From Aselliscus stoliczkanus (lineage: Eukaryota > Chordata > Mammalia > Chiroptera > Hipposideridae), in contig CM066732.1 of assembly GCA_033961575.1 (NCBI GenBank), forward strand, positions 94,355,187-94,419,186: 64,000 nucleotides of DNA, given 5' to 3'. Made by a program: the position numbers and the translations under genes. This document shows, piece after piece, positions 1-12,777 of this stretch. The notes beneath the pieces are model-generated. The model worked only from the letters and a program-made list of their open reading frames with translations. It had not been told where the DNA came from and made no database searches. Positions within the stretch are counted from its first letter, which is position 1. Each line of letters opens with the position of its first letter.

Positions 1-1070
1 TTAATGCGGTCATTTTGAAGGACTGCTAGAAGCCAGTGTAGAGAATGAGGAGGGGAGAGTCAAGACATCAGGCTGGCTGCCTGACACAAGCTCCAACTCT
101 CAGAAGCACAGAAAGTAAAGGCTACACAAAGGCATACAGAAAAAAAAGGGATGGCTTCCAATGGGGGGAAAGGAGGGGTTGTAAAAATCCTGCTGGAAGA
201 GTTACTGTTTGGAAGGAAGGTACAGAAGCTACCTAAGCAAAGGTACAGATGCAGGAAAATGCCAGGAGAATTTGAGAGCAGGAATTAGTCCTGTTTTGGT
301 GAAGCAAAGCACAGAGAGGATAAGGAGGGGGAAATGAGGGTGAATGTGAAAGATAAAAAGAGAAATTAAACAGAGACTTCTCTTCAAAGTCTTTAGCCAG
401 GACTAGTGGTCCTAGGACAGTGAGTAGGAATGTCCCATCCATCATCACTCAGGCTCCCACCTGTCTTCTCCCACCCCCAGTGAAGGACCCTGCAAACCAA
501 AACTCCAGCCCTCAAGCGTCAGTACCAAGGCAATGCCACATGCGAGAAAGACTAGGTTCTCTAAGACCTCAGGTCACAGCACCAGAAGGAGCCCCTCTCT
601 CTGGTTAAACAGTTTGAAAGCAGTGCTAAAATTAGCCGTGGCATTCACATGATGAGAGGTTAAAAGGCTGGAGCTCAGTAGAGCACGGAGTATAGGTACC
701 CACTGACCACACTGCTTCTACAAGGCCTGGGTGCGATCACGCAGTTAACGAGCTTGGCTGGGAAAGTACCTGGCGCCTGGTTTGGTAGGCAGACACATTC
801 CCAGCAGCATCACTTGGCCCCTGGCCTGACAATGGAATTCTGAAAAGCTTTTCCTTTTGCTATTTTGTGTTTATCTCTGGCTCCAAGACACACTTTTCAT
901 TGGCTGTTTCCTGTAAATGCGCTTTCTGCAAGTCAGATTACTCACTTGTCCAGATGGAGGACCAAGTGCGAACATGTAAAAATATTGTTAGCCTGTTTTT
1001 CCTGATAACAGCAAAGACTGTTTCCCCAGAAAAGTGCTGCTGGAAGTCAGCCTTCTGGGATACAGTACTC

Positions 1071-1071
<1 letters not shown>
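1..1071. other. unassigned sequence, GA-rich in its first 400 bases
   Basis: No exon, RNA gene or named repeat is recognised. Open frames here are short and show no domain or motif. The first 400 bases are purine-rich. Confidence 0.5.

Positions 1072-1121
<50 letters not shown>
1072..1121. repeat. (TG)n microsatellite
   Basis: About 25 uninterrupted TG dinucleotides. It produces artefactual Cys-Val or Thr-His reading frames on the two strands. The length and purity make it likely to be polymorphic. Confidence 0.98.
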
Positions 1122-1122
<1 letters not shown>

Positions 1123-2384
1123 GAAACCCGACTCTAGCTCCTTGGGCCCCCTCTTTCTCAGAGGCCTGCAAAAGAATCCCTGTGCTTGTGTGACTGGAAG
1201 TGGCCAGGGCTGGAGGGTACTACTGCACAAGCAGGCCCAGCTCTGAACCTAAGGGGGGATTCCTAGGGGACCAGGAGACTCTGGCAGGGCTATGGTCAGG
1301 AGGCCAGGCCTACTGATACATGGAGGTCTCCATTTCTGCCACCATAAATGCTGTGCTGGAAGGAACCCTAAAGATTTTTAAGCTCAACTCCTTCATTCCA
1401 CAGATGAGAAAACTGACACCCAGAGAGAGGAAGTGACCTGCTTCCTGATTCAAATTTCCATCTCAAAAAATCAATTATGACCAGCACATTTGTAAAAATG
1501 GAGTTTTATCCAAGTCAATAATTTAAAATCTAATATTCTTTTATTAAAAAAATAAAAAGTCTTATTATAAGATCTCTTTGGTTAGTTTTCCAAAACTGGA
1601 GTTGGGGAAAAATTACATTAGAGGCATTTTTCAAGTTTCAGAATACAGGTTTAAAATTATAGGTGCTTTTATAAGGATTGTGTCTGAAACCAAAATAGTA
1701 TTGTTCTCCTTAGCCATCTAAAGCCTGCGCTGTTCACTCTTTGGGGTGATATTTTGCCCAGAACCTGTACTTACAGTGCAGGAACTTCAGATGATACATC
1801 ACATCCTTCCCCCACCTTCCTAGTAGAGTTTTATCAATTATTATTATGATTATGGAAACTATGTCCATTGCTGAGCCAAGAAGCATGTCCTGATTGGTTT
1901 TTGTTTGTTTGTTTCTTGGACTTTTTCCCCACAAAGTTAACTCTTTTTCTCTCTTCTTTGGGTGTTTAAATCACATGTTAAGACTTTCCATACCTGCCAA
2001 TAGCTCTGTACAATGCCTCTCAATTCAGGTTTCCACAGGGATAAATCAGTCAGATAAACTTCCAATTCCATTTTTGCTCTGGAAGCATTCCTTGGGTAGC
2101 ATTCTAGATCATACTTTGTAATGACATCAATTCTTCCTCCCTCCTGATAAGAAAGGTAAGGACCTATAAACATCTCTTCTTGGCCTTGTGTCAGAAGCCT
2201 GTTGTTTAGAAAACCAATGCCATGATGTCCAAGTGCTAAGAATACTTCTTCTCCAGGTTTCTACAAAAATAATGTTAGAAGAAGCAAAGGTTCTCCAGTG
2301 ACTAAGAGCTCATATGGTCACAGACCACATGAAGTCCCCTGACTTATATACCCACAGGGGTATGACAGAGAATGTAAGGGCTTC
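1122..2384. other. unassigned sequence with a weak MIR trace
   Basis: Around 1375-1440 there is a MIR-like run on the minus strand ('cacagatgagaaaactga' followed by 'cccagagagagg'), too short to be sure. The rest is AT-rich unique DNA with no recognised gene. Confidence 0.4.
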
Positions 2385-2570
2385 ATATCTGATGGAATCC
2401 TGCCTCTGCCACCTGTGAGCTGTCGCAAAGGGCACATCTCTGAACCTCCCTGTCCTCACTCATTGCCGTGGAGGCAATAACACCATTCTAAACACCTGTA
2501 AGATGATTAAATATAAATCACCTAGCAGAGATCCAGATACATAACTGATATTGAATTAATGTTTATTAAA
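2385..2570 (+). repeat. MIR SINE fragment
   Basis: It follows the MIR core order: 'cctgcctctgccacctgtgagctgt', an ageing 'gggcacatctctgaacctccctgtcctcac', then a '...gatgattaaat' segment and a terminal '...ttaatgtttatta'. Strongly diverged, as expected for this ancient family. Confidence 0.75.
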
Positions 2571-3420
2571 TTGAACGCATAAACTTATTCCTCCTGATTC
2601 AGGTGTCTGGAAAGTCAGGCCTGACACGCCTTAACATTCGTACATCTCTCTTGAGCATATGGATGCAGATTCCTCAGATATATTAAATTTGCCAGCTTTC
2701 TAAAGTCTTGTTTCTAGGAAGTATCCAGTGGCCAGCGCAATGTTTTTAAGGGACATGAATGTCAGGGTTAGTGGTAGCTCTGCCAAAGTTTTATCCACAG
2801 AAAATTCTAAGATTGTTTCTTTGAAAGCCATTTATCCAGGGATATCTGCCTGAATCAAAGCAATAAACAATTATCTGATCTCATTTATCATCAATATTTA
2901 TTAATATGAAAGAACCATCCATGGGATAAATATAAGGGGAATTTAATTTACAATGCTAAACAACAGGTCAACATTATTTTTAATCAGCTATTCAGTCTTT
3001 CATCACTTCTTTCTTTAAGATATGTAATATAGGCCCAAACTGAAAGTAGTAATGTCTCCCTTAAATTTCCTCTGACCCTCAAAACCCCTGTTTCTGAGTC
3101 TAATTCTGAGTCACATGTGGCAAATTTGAGGTCCTAAAGCTGAGAGTTTCAAATGAAATGAGGTTCTTTCTAATTCCCAAACTAACCTTGAGGTGCAAAC
3201 ATGTGGTATACTCTTCTCACTTTATGTTCTAAGCCATGCTCCCTCCAACAACAGCAGCAAGCCAGAGACAAGGCAAGCCCCGCCTCCTTGATCCAGGAAA
3301 CTGGTCATTCTTCTCCAGGTTGGACGGAGTTTGACAGGAAGTCAAACCAATTCATTCAACACCAACAAGAGCCTTTCTTAAATGAAACTCAGAAAAGCCT
3401 CCCTAAAATATATTATGTTG
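2571..3420. other. unassigned sequence
   Basis: AT-rich unique sequence. No exon, RNA gene or repeat recognised. Confidence 0.4.
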
Positions 3421-3841
3421 AGGGCCAGCTGAGTGGCGCGTTGGTTAAGAGTTGGCCTAGGATGCCAGCTCTGAGCAACAGGGCCCCAGTTCAGATCCCA
3501 CATGAGGGCCAGTGATGCTGCGCCCTCTGCAGCTAAGATGTTAAACAACAGTTCGACCTGGAGGTGGGCTGCCTTGAGTCGCCTGAGACTGTGTAGGCTG
3601 CAGCCCCTGCTGCAGTGGGCTGCCATAAGCTACCATAAGTGGCTGGCAGCCGGTGTGAGCTGCCAAGAGCTGCCGTGAGTGGCAGTCCAGTGGCTGGTGA
3701 CCAATCTGCCTCACCCAGGAAGAGCGCATTGATGATACCAATATGGGCCAGTGAAGCGATGTCTTCCACAACTAGACTGAAGAACAAAAGGACAGCAACT
3801 TGTCTGTTCTCCTTCCCCGAATCCCCAATAAAATCTTTAAG
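3421..3841 (+). mobile_element. long tRNA-derived SINE (copy A)
   Basis: The head 'gagtggcgcgttggttaaga' resembles a class II (Ser/Leu-type) tRNA A-box region. It is followed by a box-B-like 'agttcagatccc', a GC-rich body with repeated 'gctgcc..gagctgcc' units, and a tail with 'aataaaatcttt', that is a poly(A) signal directly joined to a pol III T-run terminator. The same body occurs at 26.5, 37.8 and 61.8 kb. No clear target duplication was found, so this copy may be older or damaged. Reading frames across it are not genes. Confidence 0.92.
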
Positions 3842-4084
3842 ACATGATTAATGCAGCAATGATATTTAACACATACAACCACCAAACTTCATGGCCCTCT
3901 GTAAAAGTTGTGACTGGAAAAAAAAAAATTAATCCATCATCTTCCAGCAGAGAATTTAGCTATGGTATTTTTCTATAAGCCTAGACTCTAACATTGTTTT
4001 GTTAACATAGTTGCAATCGGAGATTAAACAAAATGCAGAATCATAAAAAGCATTTCCTGTGGTAGGCTATCAGACACATGGCAC
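3842..4084. other. unassigned sequence
   Basis: Short unique interval; nothing recognised. Confidence 0.4.
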
Positions 4085-4260
4085 AGTAGAAGAATATCAA
4101 ACTTGAATTCAAGCCCTCTATGGCTATTTCTTAGGCTTGTAGCAACATTCTGTGCTACAGTTTCTTTGCCTGCAAAACAGTAATATCTTCCCAACACAGG
4201 CTTACCTTAAAGATGTAAATGGATGCACTACATGAAAGCAATTTGGAAAATATAAAAGCT
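4085..4260 (+). repeat. MIR-like SINE fragment
   Basis: Pattern of MIR in sense orientation: 'tgaattcaagccctctatgg', 'ctacagtttctttgcctgc', then 'aaaacagtaatatc' and a 'gcactacatgaaagcaattt' segment. Diverged. Confidence 0.55.
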
Positions 4261-4777
4261 AAATCCTAATATAAATATTTTGGTATGAACTGAGTCAGGA
4301 ACAAGTATATTTCTTAGGTAGCAAACAATCTATAATCGATTTTCTATTGGAGATGGCATGAGTTACAAAGATGGACTTATAAACAGATGTTTATCTATAA
4401 GTTATCTTGAGGCTCTTCAGACCATACCACTGCATCAAGATGACACTCATCAAAACCCTGCACAAAGAGGACCCTGGACTGTATGAGCAAGGTCTTGGGA
4501 TCTAAGTGGAAAAATTAGCTGATTTTAGTTAATCCTGCACTGTGCAGCCCTTTCATCCCACGCTACCTAATATTACACATCTATAGCCAACCTTACTCTT
4601 TCCATGCCCCATTCCACCTCTTTAGAAAGGGGCCCTGCTTTTGTACATTTTTTTACATTCTACTCTTCATCTGACACATAATGAATAATCTTTATCCTTG
4701 TCTTTTATTTGTGCTTTGAAAACAACCTCACCTAGGTCAGTTTCCTGATTTTTAACAACTCTCAAGTCATCTGTTTT
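4261..4777. other. unassigned sequence
   Basis: No gene or repeat recognised. Confidence 0.4.
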
Positions 4778-4900
4778 TGTCTCTGTCTCTTCGTCTTTTG
4801 GGTCTCCCTATCTGTCTCTGTATCTCATTCTCTGTATCTCTCTGTCTCTTTCTCTTTCTTTCATGCAAACACATGCACGAGCACATACACACACACTGAC
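4778..4900. repeat. pyrimidine-rich (TCTCTG)n-like low-complexity tract with a CA tail
   Basis: Imperfect repeats of 'tctctgtctctt' and 'tgtatctc', running into 'gcacatacacacacac' at the 3' end. Confidence 0.85.
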
Positions 4901-7254
4901 TGAATCCCTCAGTGGCCTAATTTAAATTCTATGTTTTCCATGTAAGATGTTTGATTTAGCATCTGCCAAGCCACAATTTGCAATGTGACATTTTTTCAGT
5001 TCTTCCCAAGCACGTTTTGACTGCAGGCTCTGGATTATTTTTTTTGTTGTGTTATCTGTACATAGACACCACAAAAGAAATTACTCACTTCTAGAAAGAG
5101 ATGCCAAACCCTTAATTTAAAAACACCAAATGAGTAATTCCCAAAGCATTATTTTTCCTCTAAACCCAGAACATTTTAATTACCTTGAAGGAAACAAAGA
5201 GCCTTACAAGGTTAATTCAAATTGTTTACTCAAAATTCTCCCTCTCCTATCTGCTAAGGATTTCCACCTGCCCCAACGTTCTTCATAACTTGAGCCTTTG
5301 TTTACTCTACCACCCATGTGGTAAAGAACCCATTAAAAAGGGATATAAATTTTGTACCCATTAGTAGTCCTAAATTGGCATGAGAGCTAAACTGAGCATA
5401 GAAATAAGCAATGGCCCATCTTTTTCATTAATTCTTCATCCGCTCAGCCAAAATGCTCAGGCTTCCTGCCTGTAGCTACGTATTTAGTTGTGATAAGAAG
5501 CAAAAAAAAAAGCAAACAGCTTAAAGGACTAAAGCGGTACTATCTCTACGGAAGGATTTGTGCTATTATGTTGCAGTTTATTAAGCAAAACACACCTCCC
5601 TTGCCAGAGAAGGCAGACTACAAAAACAGAGGCACAGGGGGCTGAAAACATTTCATATGCAGTAGCGAGGAAGAAAGACCTGCAGATAGATTGGTTCCCG
5701 AACATGTCTCGCCTAACTCCTAACTACTAGCTGCAAACAAAAGGTTTTCTCCTCCCCCAATGAGTGATAAAACAATCAATTCCCTGTCGAGCTGCTGAGC
5801 TGCTGATGTTCGAAGCACCTAGATACTGGAAACTTGACCACGGAATGTTTACTGGTCAGACACGTAAAACTAAGGACATAATCCACCTATACTATCCACA
5901 GACGTCTCTAATGTGCTGATGCCGGGAGCTTAAATCAATTTTTCCAATCCAATTAAACTGAGTCAGGGGACGATCAAGAATTTGGGGGCTTCATATTTTC
6001 AACAATTAAGAATTAATCGTGTAAAATCTCATAAAAATAAAACTATTTCAATTTAAGGATTAATATCTTTAATTCTGGTAAATGTTCAGGTTATCTCTCA
6101 ATATTTCTTCTTTTTTATTCTCTCCTTAAGAAATTTTTTGGAGCTTTCCTCCATGTCTCTCAATTTCTCTTTACATATTTTAAACCTCTTTATCTGCTGT
6201 CTAGGGTCTTCAGTTTTATCTTCAAACTCATAATTTTCTCTACAGCCATGTCTACCAGAGTTGGGACCGGGTAATGCAAGCATAGTGCCCAGGGCGCACA
6301 ATTTCAGGAGGCACTCACTCTCGGGCTTGCATAAGTTCAAGGTCTGTACCTGACAGCGATTGCCTCCTGAAATTGTGCATCCTGATGCCTCTCTTGCCTC
6401 ATTCTATTTTGGGCCTAAATGACTAGGCTATCGTTTACATTATCGGCTACAATTTTTATTTCAGTGAGCACACTTTCCATTTTCAAATTTCTAGATGAAT
6501 CTTTCTAATACCTGCCTATTCTTGATTCATAGCCCTTTATTCTCATTTCCTCTTTGACTTATTTGATGATTCCAAAGTAGTTATTTTAACATATTTTTAT
6601 ATCACACTGTGATTTCTAGTTCCTCATTTATTGAATCTATAGATTCTATAGACTTCTAGTTCCTTATGTGTGGCGTCTATAGATTCTTGGGTCTGCTGAC
6701 TGTCCTCATGACAGAAAATTTCCTTGTGTATTTTGTAATTTTTATTTGAAAGTTTATCTTGCTGGGAAGTTTTTTTTCCAGTAGACTCCCCTCCCTGTCA
6801 GGTGGTTAATTGGTTGGTTCCCCTATCCTGGCAATCCAGGTGTGCATCACCAAGCCAAGATGTAGTTATCTTTCTCCCAGCCCCCACTGTTAACACCATG
6901 TTGAAGGCTATGACTAGATGCACTGCAGCAGGGCCTGACTCTCAACCAGATGGCTCTTCTGCATCCCGGAACCACAGGCAAACAGGATCTATGATGGGTA
7001 GTTAATGAAATTTTTCATGCCTACTGACTGCCAGAAGCTGTAAACATTGATCTGGATAGGCCACCTCAGGTGTTCTGCCTTTTGTGTGTCGAGCAATGCC
7101 TTCATCACCAAGTGGTCTTTGAAACTCAGGCTCCATTGTTTGTATATAGTATCTGTTTCCTATGAACCAATTTCCTTTAGCCTCTGTTCCCATTGTAGGT
7201 TTCTGTTAGTTCCAGAACATTGGATCTTATCCTCTTGCTTTTGAGTATGACTGT
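4901..7254. other. unassigned AT-rich sequence; possible conserved noncoding DNA in the first kilobase
   Basis: 4901-5990 is free of repeats I recognise and is rich in TAAT/ATTA homeodomain-type cores (for example around 5110-5220). This is only suggestive. 6060-6790 is T-rich and may be a very old antisense LINE remnant, but I cannot name it. No convincing exon was seen. Confidence 0.3.
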
Positions 7255-7258
7255 GTAT

Positions 7259-7289
<31 letters not shown>

Positions 7290-7305
7290 TACATAAACAA
7301 ACATA
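7255..7305. repeat. (CATA)n/(CA)n compound microsatellite
   Basis: Repeated 'cata' then 'ca' units, ending in 'acataaacaaacataag'. Confidence 0.95.
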
Positions 7306-7635
7306 AGGTTTTTTTCTCTCTCTCTAATGAGAAATAGATAGGTAGAAACGGATGAGAGCAGCTATATCAACATGACCAGGAAAAATATAATTTATCACTA
7401 GTGCTAACTTGTCATTGTAGGAATAGAGCTGAGTCTCAATCAAGTGTTCCTTGTGCAGTTAAACTCACAGACATGAGGGCAGCTCCACCCAGACTCAGCC
7501 TGCATAACTTAACTGCTTTTTAAAATCATTTTCCTGTTAAGAGCCAAGGAGGCTATATATGTGCTCATCTTGAAGAGAAGTCTAAAGGCAATTTTTTAAT
7601 GTACACACTAAATCTAAATTCTAGTTTTAAACTTC
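7306..7635. other. unassigned sequence
   Basis: No gene or repeat recognised up to the L1 target duplication. Confidence 0.4.
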
Positions 7636-7653
7636 CAGAGTAATTTTAATCTT
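7636..7653. repeat. L1 target-site duplication, left copy
   Basis: 'cagagtaattttaatctt', identical to 8721-8738. It flanks the oligo(T) start of the antisense L1. Confidence 0.95.
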
Positions 7654-8720
7654 TTTTTAAAATTTATTTTTTTAATTAGTTTCAAGTGTACAATACAGTG
7701 CAATAGTTATACTTTTTACCCCTCAAAGTGACAACCCCCCTATTTAGCCACCCCACTCCTCCCCGCCATATCATATATATCTAATACACTTCCTCTGACT
7801 CCCTTCCACATTATAATCCACATCCCGTGACTATCTATATATTCAATTACAGTTGGTATACAATATTATACAACCTCAGCTTCAGGTGTACAGTGCAGTG
7901 ATCAAGCCTCTACTCCATCCATGAAATGGTCTCCCTAACAAGACATGTGACCATCTGACACCTCACAAAATATTTACAACATTATTAATTATATTCCCCG
8001 AACTGTCTTTCATATCCCTGTGACAATACTGTAGTTACCTATTTATGCTGTCTAATCCCTTCCCCTTCTCCCTCATCTCCACCCCCCTCCCAACTAGCAA
8101 CGCTGTTTTTCCTCTATATCTATGAGACAGTTTCTGTTTACTTTGCTCATTCATTCAGTTTTTCAGATTCCACATATAAGTGAGATCATATGGTATTTGT
8201 CCTTCTCTGACTTATTTCACTTAACATAATAGTCTCTAGGTCCATCCATATCATTGCAAATGGTACGATTTCATTCTTCTTTATAGCGGAGTAATACTCC
8301 ATTGTATAAATGTACCATAGTTTCTTAATCCAGTCATCTACCGATGGGCATTTTGGTTGTTTCTAAGTCTTAGCTATTGCGCTGCAATAAACATAGGGGT
8401 GCATAAATTTTTTTGAATCAGTGTCTTGGGTTTTTCAGGATAAATGCCTAGGAGTGGAATTGCTGGGTCAAAATGTAGTTCCATTTCCAGTTTTTTGAGA
8501 TACCTCCATACTGACTTCCATAGTGGCTGCACCAATCTGCAATCCCACCAACAGTGCAGCAGGGTCCCCTTTTCCCCACAGCCCCACCAGCACTTGTTGT
8601 TTGTTGATTTATTGATGATAGCCATTCTGACTGGAGTGAGGTGGTATCTCATTGTGGTTTTTATTTGCATTTCCCTAATGACCAGTGAGGTTGAACATTT
8701 TTCATATGCCTGTTAGCCAT
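7654..8720 (-). mobile_element. 5'-truncated L1 LINE (ORF2 C-terminus plus 3' UTR)
   Basis: Read on the minus strand, 8670-8374 encodes the C-terminal ORF2 domain of L1. Visible motifs include '[11 protein letters not shown]', '[20 protein letters not shown]' and '[11 protein letters not shown]', the typical end of the L1 endonuclease/reverse-transcriptase protein. A stop follows 'MFIAAQ', whereas related sequence ('kwkqpkcps'-type) continues downstream out of frame, so the protein is broken. The 3' UTR continues to the oligo(T) at about 7654. Perfect 18-bp duplications at both ends show a single target-primed insertion truncated at its 5' end. About 1.07 kb of a roughly 6 kb family. It is not a host gene. 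Confidence 0.95.
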
Positions 8721-8738
8721 CAGAGTAATTTTAATCTT
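8721..8738. repeat. L1 target-site duplication, right copy
   Basis: Exact repeat of 7636-7653. Confidence 0.95.
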
Positions 8739-9584
8739 AGAAGTGAAGTCCTATAGCTGTATAAGATGCCATCATTAGGGAAAGGTGGGTGAAGGGTACA
8801 CCAGATACACCAGACTTTATTGTATTTGTAGCTTTTGTGAATCAAAATTAAAAAGTTAAAAAATATTAGCGTCTTATCTAGCACACCATTCTGATCAGAT
8901 GGCAATTCTGGCTTAGATCAGCTGAGCAGTTCCTCAGCCCATCTCAGCGCCAGTAACTCATGCCTTTGCCATCAGCTGTCAGTCAGCTGGTGTCTCTGCT
9001 TCTGGGACTTGGCTCACCGGGATGATGGGGGTCACTATGCCACATATCTCGCCTGTTCAGCAGGCCATCCCTAGCTTGTTCACATGGTGACAGTTATAAG
9101 TTTCCAAAAGCAGCAGCAAGAGAGTAAGGTCCAGTGTGCAAGCTCTTTACAAGTCTCTGTTCATATCAAGTTGCTATCGTCCGCTTTTGCAAAACAAATC
9201 ATTCAGCCAAACCAAATTCAGGGGTGGGGAAATGGACTCCAGGTATGATGGGAGGAGCTACAAAATGCTGTGGCTATAGTCTTTCAATCTACCATAGCCA
9301 CATTATGCTTCTCATTAGTGGAGAATGGAATTGACTTGGAAGTTCAAGGCTTCCTTTCTCCAATTTTCCATAGACTGTTTCTCATTTATTCCCAATCCTG
9401 AATATTAGTGAATACATAGAGAAAAGAAGAGATTAGAAATGTTTTGTTCAAGCATATACAAAATGGTAGCAGAGATTTTCCCATCCTCAGGGACTTATTC
9501 TATAGACTCAAAAGGTCAAGAGACTAAAACTATGTATGTGAAGTCTAATCAAAGTGAGGTTGTAGAAAAGTAGGAGACTAGACT
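8739..9584. other. unassigned sequence
   Basis: No gene or repeat recognised. Confidence 0.4.
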
Positions 9585-9668
9585 AAACACTCCTTGAGGA
9601 ATAGGACTATATCTGAAATTCCTTGTTCTCCTTCACAGGCCTATTTAGACAGTTAATATTCATTTAAT
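9585..9668 (+). repeat. L2 LINE 3'-end fragment
   Basis: 'ctccttgaggaataggacta' with the following 'ttgttctcc...aggc...ttaatattcatttaat' matches the L2 3' end layout. Confidence 0.5.
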
Positions 9669-10824
9669 ATGATTTTTAAGACTGAGAAACGCCACTGCAG
9701 TCCTGGCCTCATTACCACTGACCCTCCACCAGGTAAACTAACACATGGCATTGGTGAGGGGAAGGTAGGTCAAAGGACAGGAATTCATCCAGGCAAGGAA
9801 CACTGTTTGGGATTTTTCTACTTTATCTTTCTCTAACATATAGTTTCAAATTATTTACAGGAGCCAGTATTGGGCTTAGGAAAATTGTGGAAATTAAATA
9901 TCTGATCTAAATACTTCTCCAGCCTTTCCAACTTGAGCCCAGAGTCTAGAGATCTGGCAAGATGATGACCTGACAGCCATCAAGCCGAGGCAGAATCAAG
10001 GGGCATGTGCCCTTGAGTTTTTAGGTTTTGCCTGAATTCAAAATACAACTGAGGTGATATGAAACAAATTGGCAGTTCTACTAGAACCCCCACAAAGAGG
10101 GGAATATTTCTGGTTGTTGATATACCACTTGTCAAAATAATACCCTTTCCCCTGGCATTTGTCTAAATGTTTGCACATAAGTAAAAGACAGTTTTATTCA
10201 TTGAAAAGTAAGTTAGACTGAGACACTTTAAGAAAAAGCTTAACTTCTAGGAAATGCCTCTTACCTAAAGCTGCAAAAATTCCAGGGGTTTTCTGAAACT
10301 ACATAGTGAGGACCACACTGAGAACAAACAAAAAAAGAACCAATGGAAAGGTTCTACCCTCAGGGGAAAAGACTCTTCCAAGTAGCCCAGTCTGCACAGC
10401 AGTCTCTCAGGCCTTCCAGACATTACAGATAAATGGGACTGATCTAGCGTGTGTGCAAATGCCTTTTTGGTGAACTACGCATCAGGCGGGTGCCAATGTT
10501 TAAATGAAAGGCGGGGATTTACCAAGGCAATAACACTCTACAAAGACAGTTCCACATCTTGTGATTTGGGATTTCATCAAAGTAATGAAAATAAGGCATA
10601 TGAAGCCCTCTGGAAAATGGAACTAATCTAAAATGCTTGATTATAATATCCAGATCCTCAGTATTTATCAAAAGTATTCCTGTTTCTAGGCCATTGACTA
10701 CTGAATCATCCAAAGTATTTTGTTGCTAAAATAAGACTGATGTCATTATCATCATAAGAGCATAATTTAATAATGATAATATATCTCAGATAGAATTGAA
10801 ATTTTATAGCTTTTCTAGCATTTC
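9669..10824. other. unassigned sequence
   Basis: No exon, RNA gene or repeat recognised. Short frames at 10449-10713 lack any family signature. Confidence 0.4.
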
Positions 10825-10990
10825 TTATGCTATATTTTATTTGATACCGTACAACAACCCAGTTAAATAGTTAGGATACTACTATTAGCTGCATATTACA
10901 AATAAGTAAACTGAGGCTCAAAAGTTGAAAGTCATTTACCTACCAATGACAGAGCCTGACCTACTGATTATGAATTCAATGTGTCCTTTC
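10825..10990 (-). repeat. MIR SINE fragment
   Basis: Antisense MIR: 'aacaacccagttaaatag', 'ctactattagctgcatatta', then 'aagtaaactgaggctcaaaa' and 'gtcatttacctaccaatgac'. Confidence 0.75.
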
Positions 10991-11059
10991 TCTTGTTTCC
11001 CACCATACTGGAATTCAACAAAAAGGGGACATAAGTTGAAGAGCTAACTTAGGCACTGA

Positions 11060-12292
11060 AAACGATGACTACTATTCAAAACTGAGGGTCAGAGGACACA
11101 TAAGCCAGCTTGATGGGACTCCCATGGGCCAAATTTGGCAAAATTTGATCACTAAAATAAATAATGATAGTCATAGATTATGACTCAGTGAACAAAATTA
11201 GAATCCACGAGTTCATACTGATATAAATAACTAAAATAGATAAATGGGGGTAAAGAGAACTCTTTCTAACAGAATTCCAAGTAAAACCGATAGAAGGGAT
11301 GACAGGGTTTAATCATTCACCATTAATGGATGCTAAAACTAAGCAGGTAAAAATTTTATGAGAAATAGGATTTTTACCTAGCATCAAAGTATTTATCTAC
11401 AAATTACTTATTAATTACAAGGGGGAAAATGGTAACTTTATAGTAGGGAAACTGGCAGGCATCACCTTAAACACCTTAACACACAATTAAAGTTAACATC
11501 ACCAGCTAGGACACATTGACAGCATATATTCCCCTGATGTGTTGTACAGAGACAGGCATAACATCACATTTATGGCATTCTGGTAAAAAAATGTAAAACC
11601 TGAACTTAATCCAGATGAAACATCAGAAAACCCAAATTGAGGGGCATTCTACAAATTCTAGCCTGTATTCTTTAAAAATTTCAAGGTTAAGAACTGCAGA
11701 GGAAATGTTCCAGAGTAGGAGTGACTGAAGATATTTAACAACTAAATGCCATCGGAAACCCTGGATTTGATCCTGGATGGGCTGGGAAAAAATAGCTATA
11801 AAGTATATTATTGGGACAATTGACAAAATTTGAAAATAAACTGTAGGTTTTAGATTATAACATTGTGTCTGTTAAATTTCTAGGTTTCACTATTTACGTT
11901 TTGAGTATGTAAGGTGGTCTTTGTTCTTAGAAAATAAATACTAAAATATTTAGGGAAAAAGTACACAATGTTTATAACATTCTCAAATGGTATGGAAAAA
12001 TGAGAGGGTAAACACTGGTTTTGGGGAGCAAAAATTCTTAGATAGTACAATGGTTATAAACAGATACACAGTTTATCTGTGCTTTTAAATTTTCATGGGG
12101 TAAATGATTATTTATAATGCCTCAAGTGTCCCCTTGATAGAGTAACAATGAAAAATAAAAAAGTTGAGAAACAGAGAAAATGAGAAAGAAAGCAAAACCA
12201 AATGTGGATCTTTGTAAAGGAAGTATGGTATATAGGAATACCCTTTCTTTTAAGTTTGAAAATTTTCAAATTAAAAAGTTATTTTAAAAGGT
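11060..12292 (+). mobile_element. old L1 (L1M-type) 3' UTR and 3' end
   Basis: The sense-strand 3' region matches a known mammalian L1M-class layout: 'gacagcatatattcccctga', 'ggcattctacaaattctagc', 'aatagctataaagtatatta' followed by 'ttgggacaattgacaaaatt'. A terminal '...tttgaaaattttcaaattaa' with 'aaagttattttaaaag' ends at about 12292. No ORF survives. Part of the 5' segment (11060-11500) is assigned by continuity. Confidence 0.75.
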
Positions 12293-12777
12293 ATATACAT
12301 TTGGAGGCAAAGCACCAACAAATGTAGGAATGACACTCTGGCCCAAGGAAAAATCCACATAGTCATATGAATACTTTTCCTTGTTGCTTCTCTATAACAC
12401 ACTACATACATGTCATTCATTTAGGCGCTTAATTCATCTCATATGGTTTTATGATTGTTTTATGTATGATAGACTTGTCTTCTCACTGCTTGAGGACAGT
12501 TTTGGCCAGATAGGGCCATTCATTTTTTAAGCAGAGCATTCATACCAAAGAAGGTGACATGTTCTAGCTTCATGAAGAGCAGAACAAAACAAAGGTTTAA
12601 ATAATAGCAGGTAGGATCTAAGTTAGAATACAAAAAAAATGCTTTGAAAATAAAATAGCTGGGAATATAAGTTACTCAGTTGGTTATGAAATGTTTTCTC
12701 ACAGAGAAATATTTACTATATTAATAATAGTTAAGAATATTATCAGGCACATATCTGTAAAAGAGCAGTTCCAGAGT
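12293..12777. other. unassigned sequence
   Basis: Nothing recognised between the L1 end and the MLT1 LTR. Confidence 0.4.

Noticed and set aside
867..1193. 108-residue frame with a Cys-Val run, and its antisense Thr-His frame
   Set aside because: Both are translations of the (TG)n microsatellite.
3378..3626. Reading frames around 3378-3851 on both strands
   Set aside because: They are translations of SINE copy A.
8374..8670. 98-residue protein-like frame on the minus strand
   Set aside because: It is the L1 ORF2 C-terminus inside a truncated LINE with target duplications, not a host gene.
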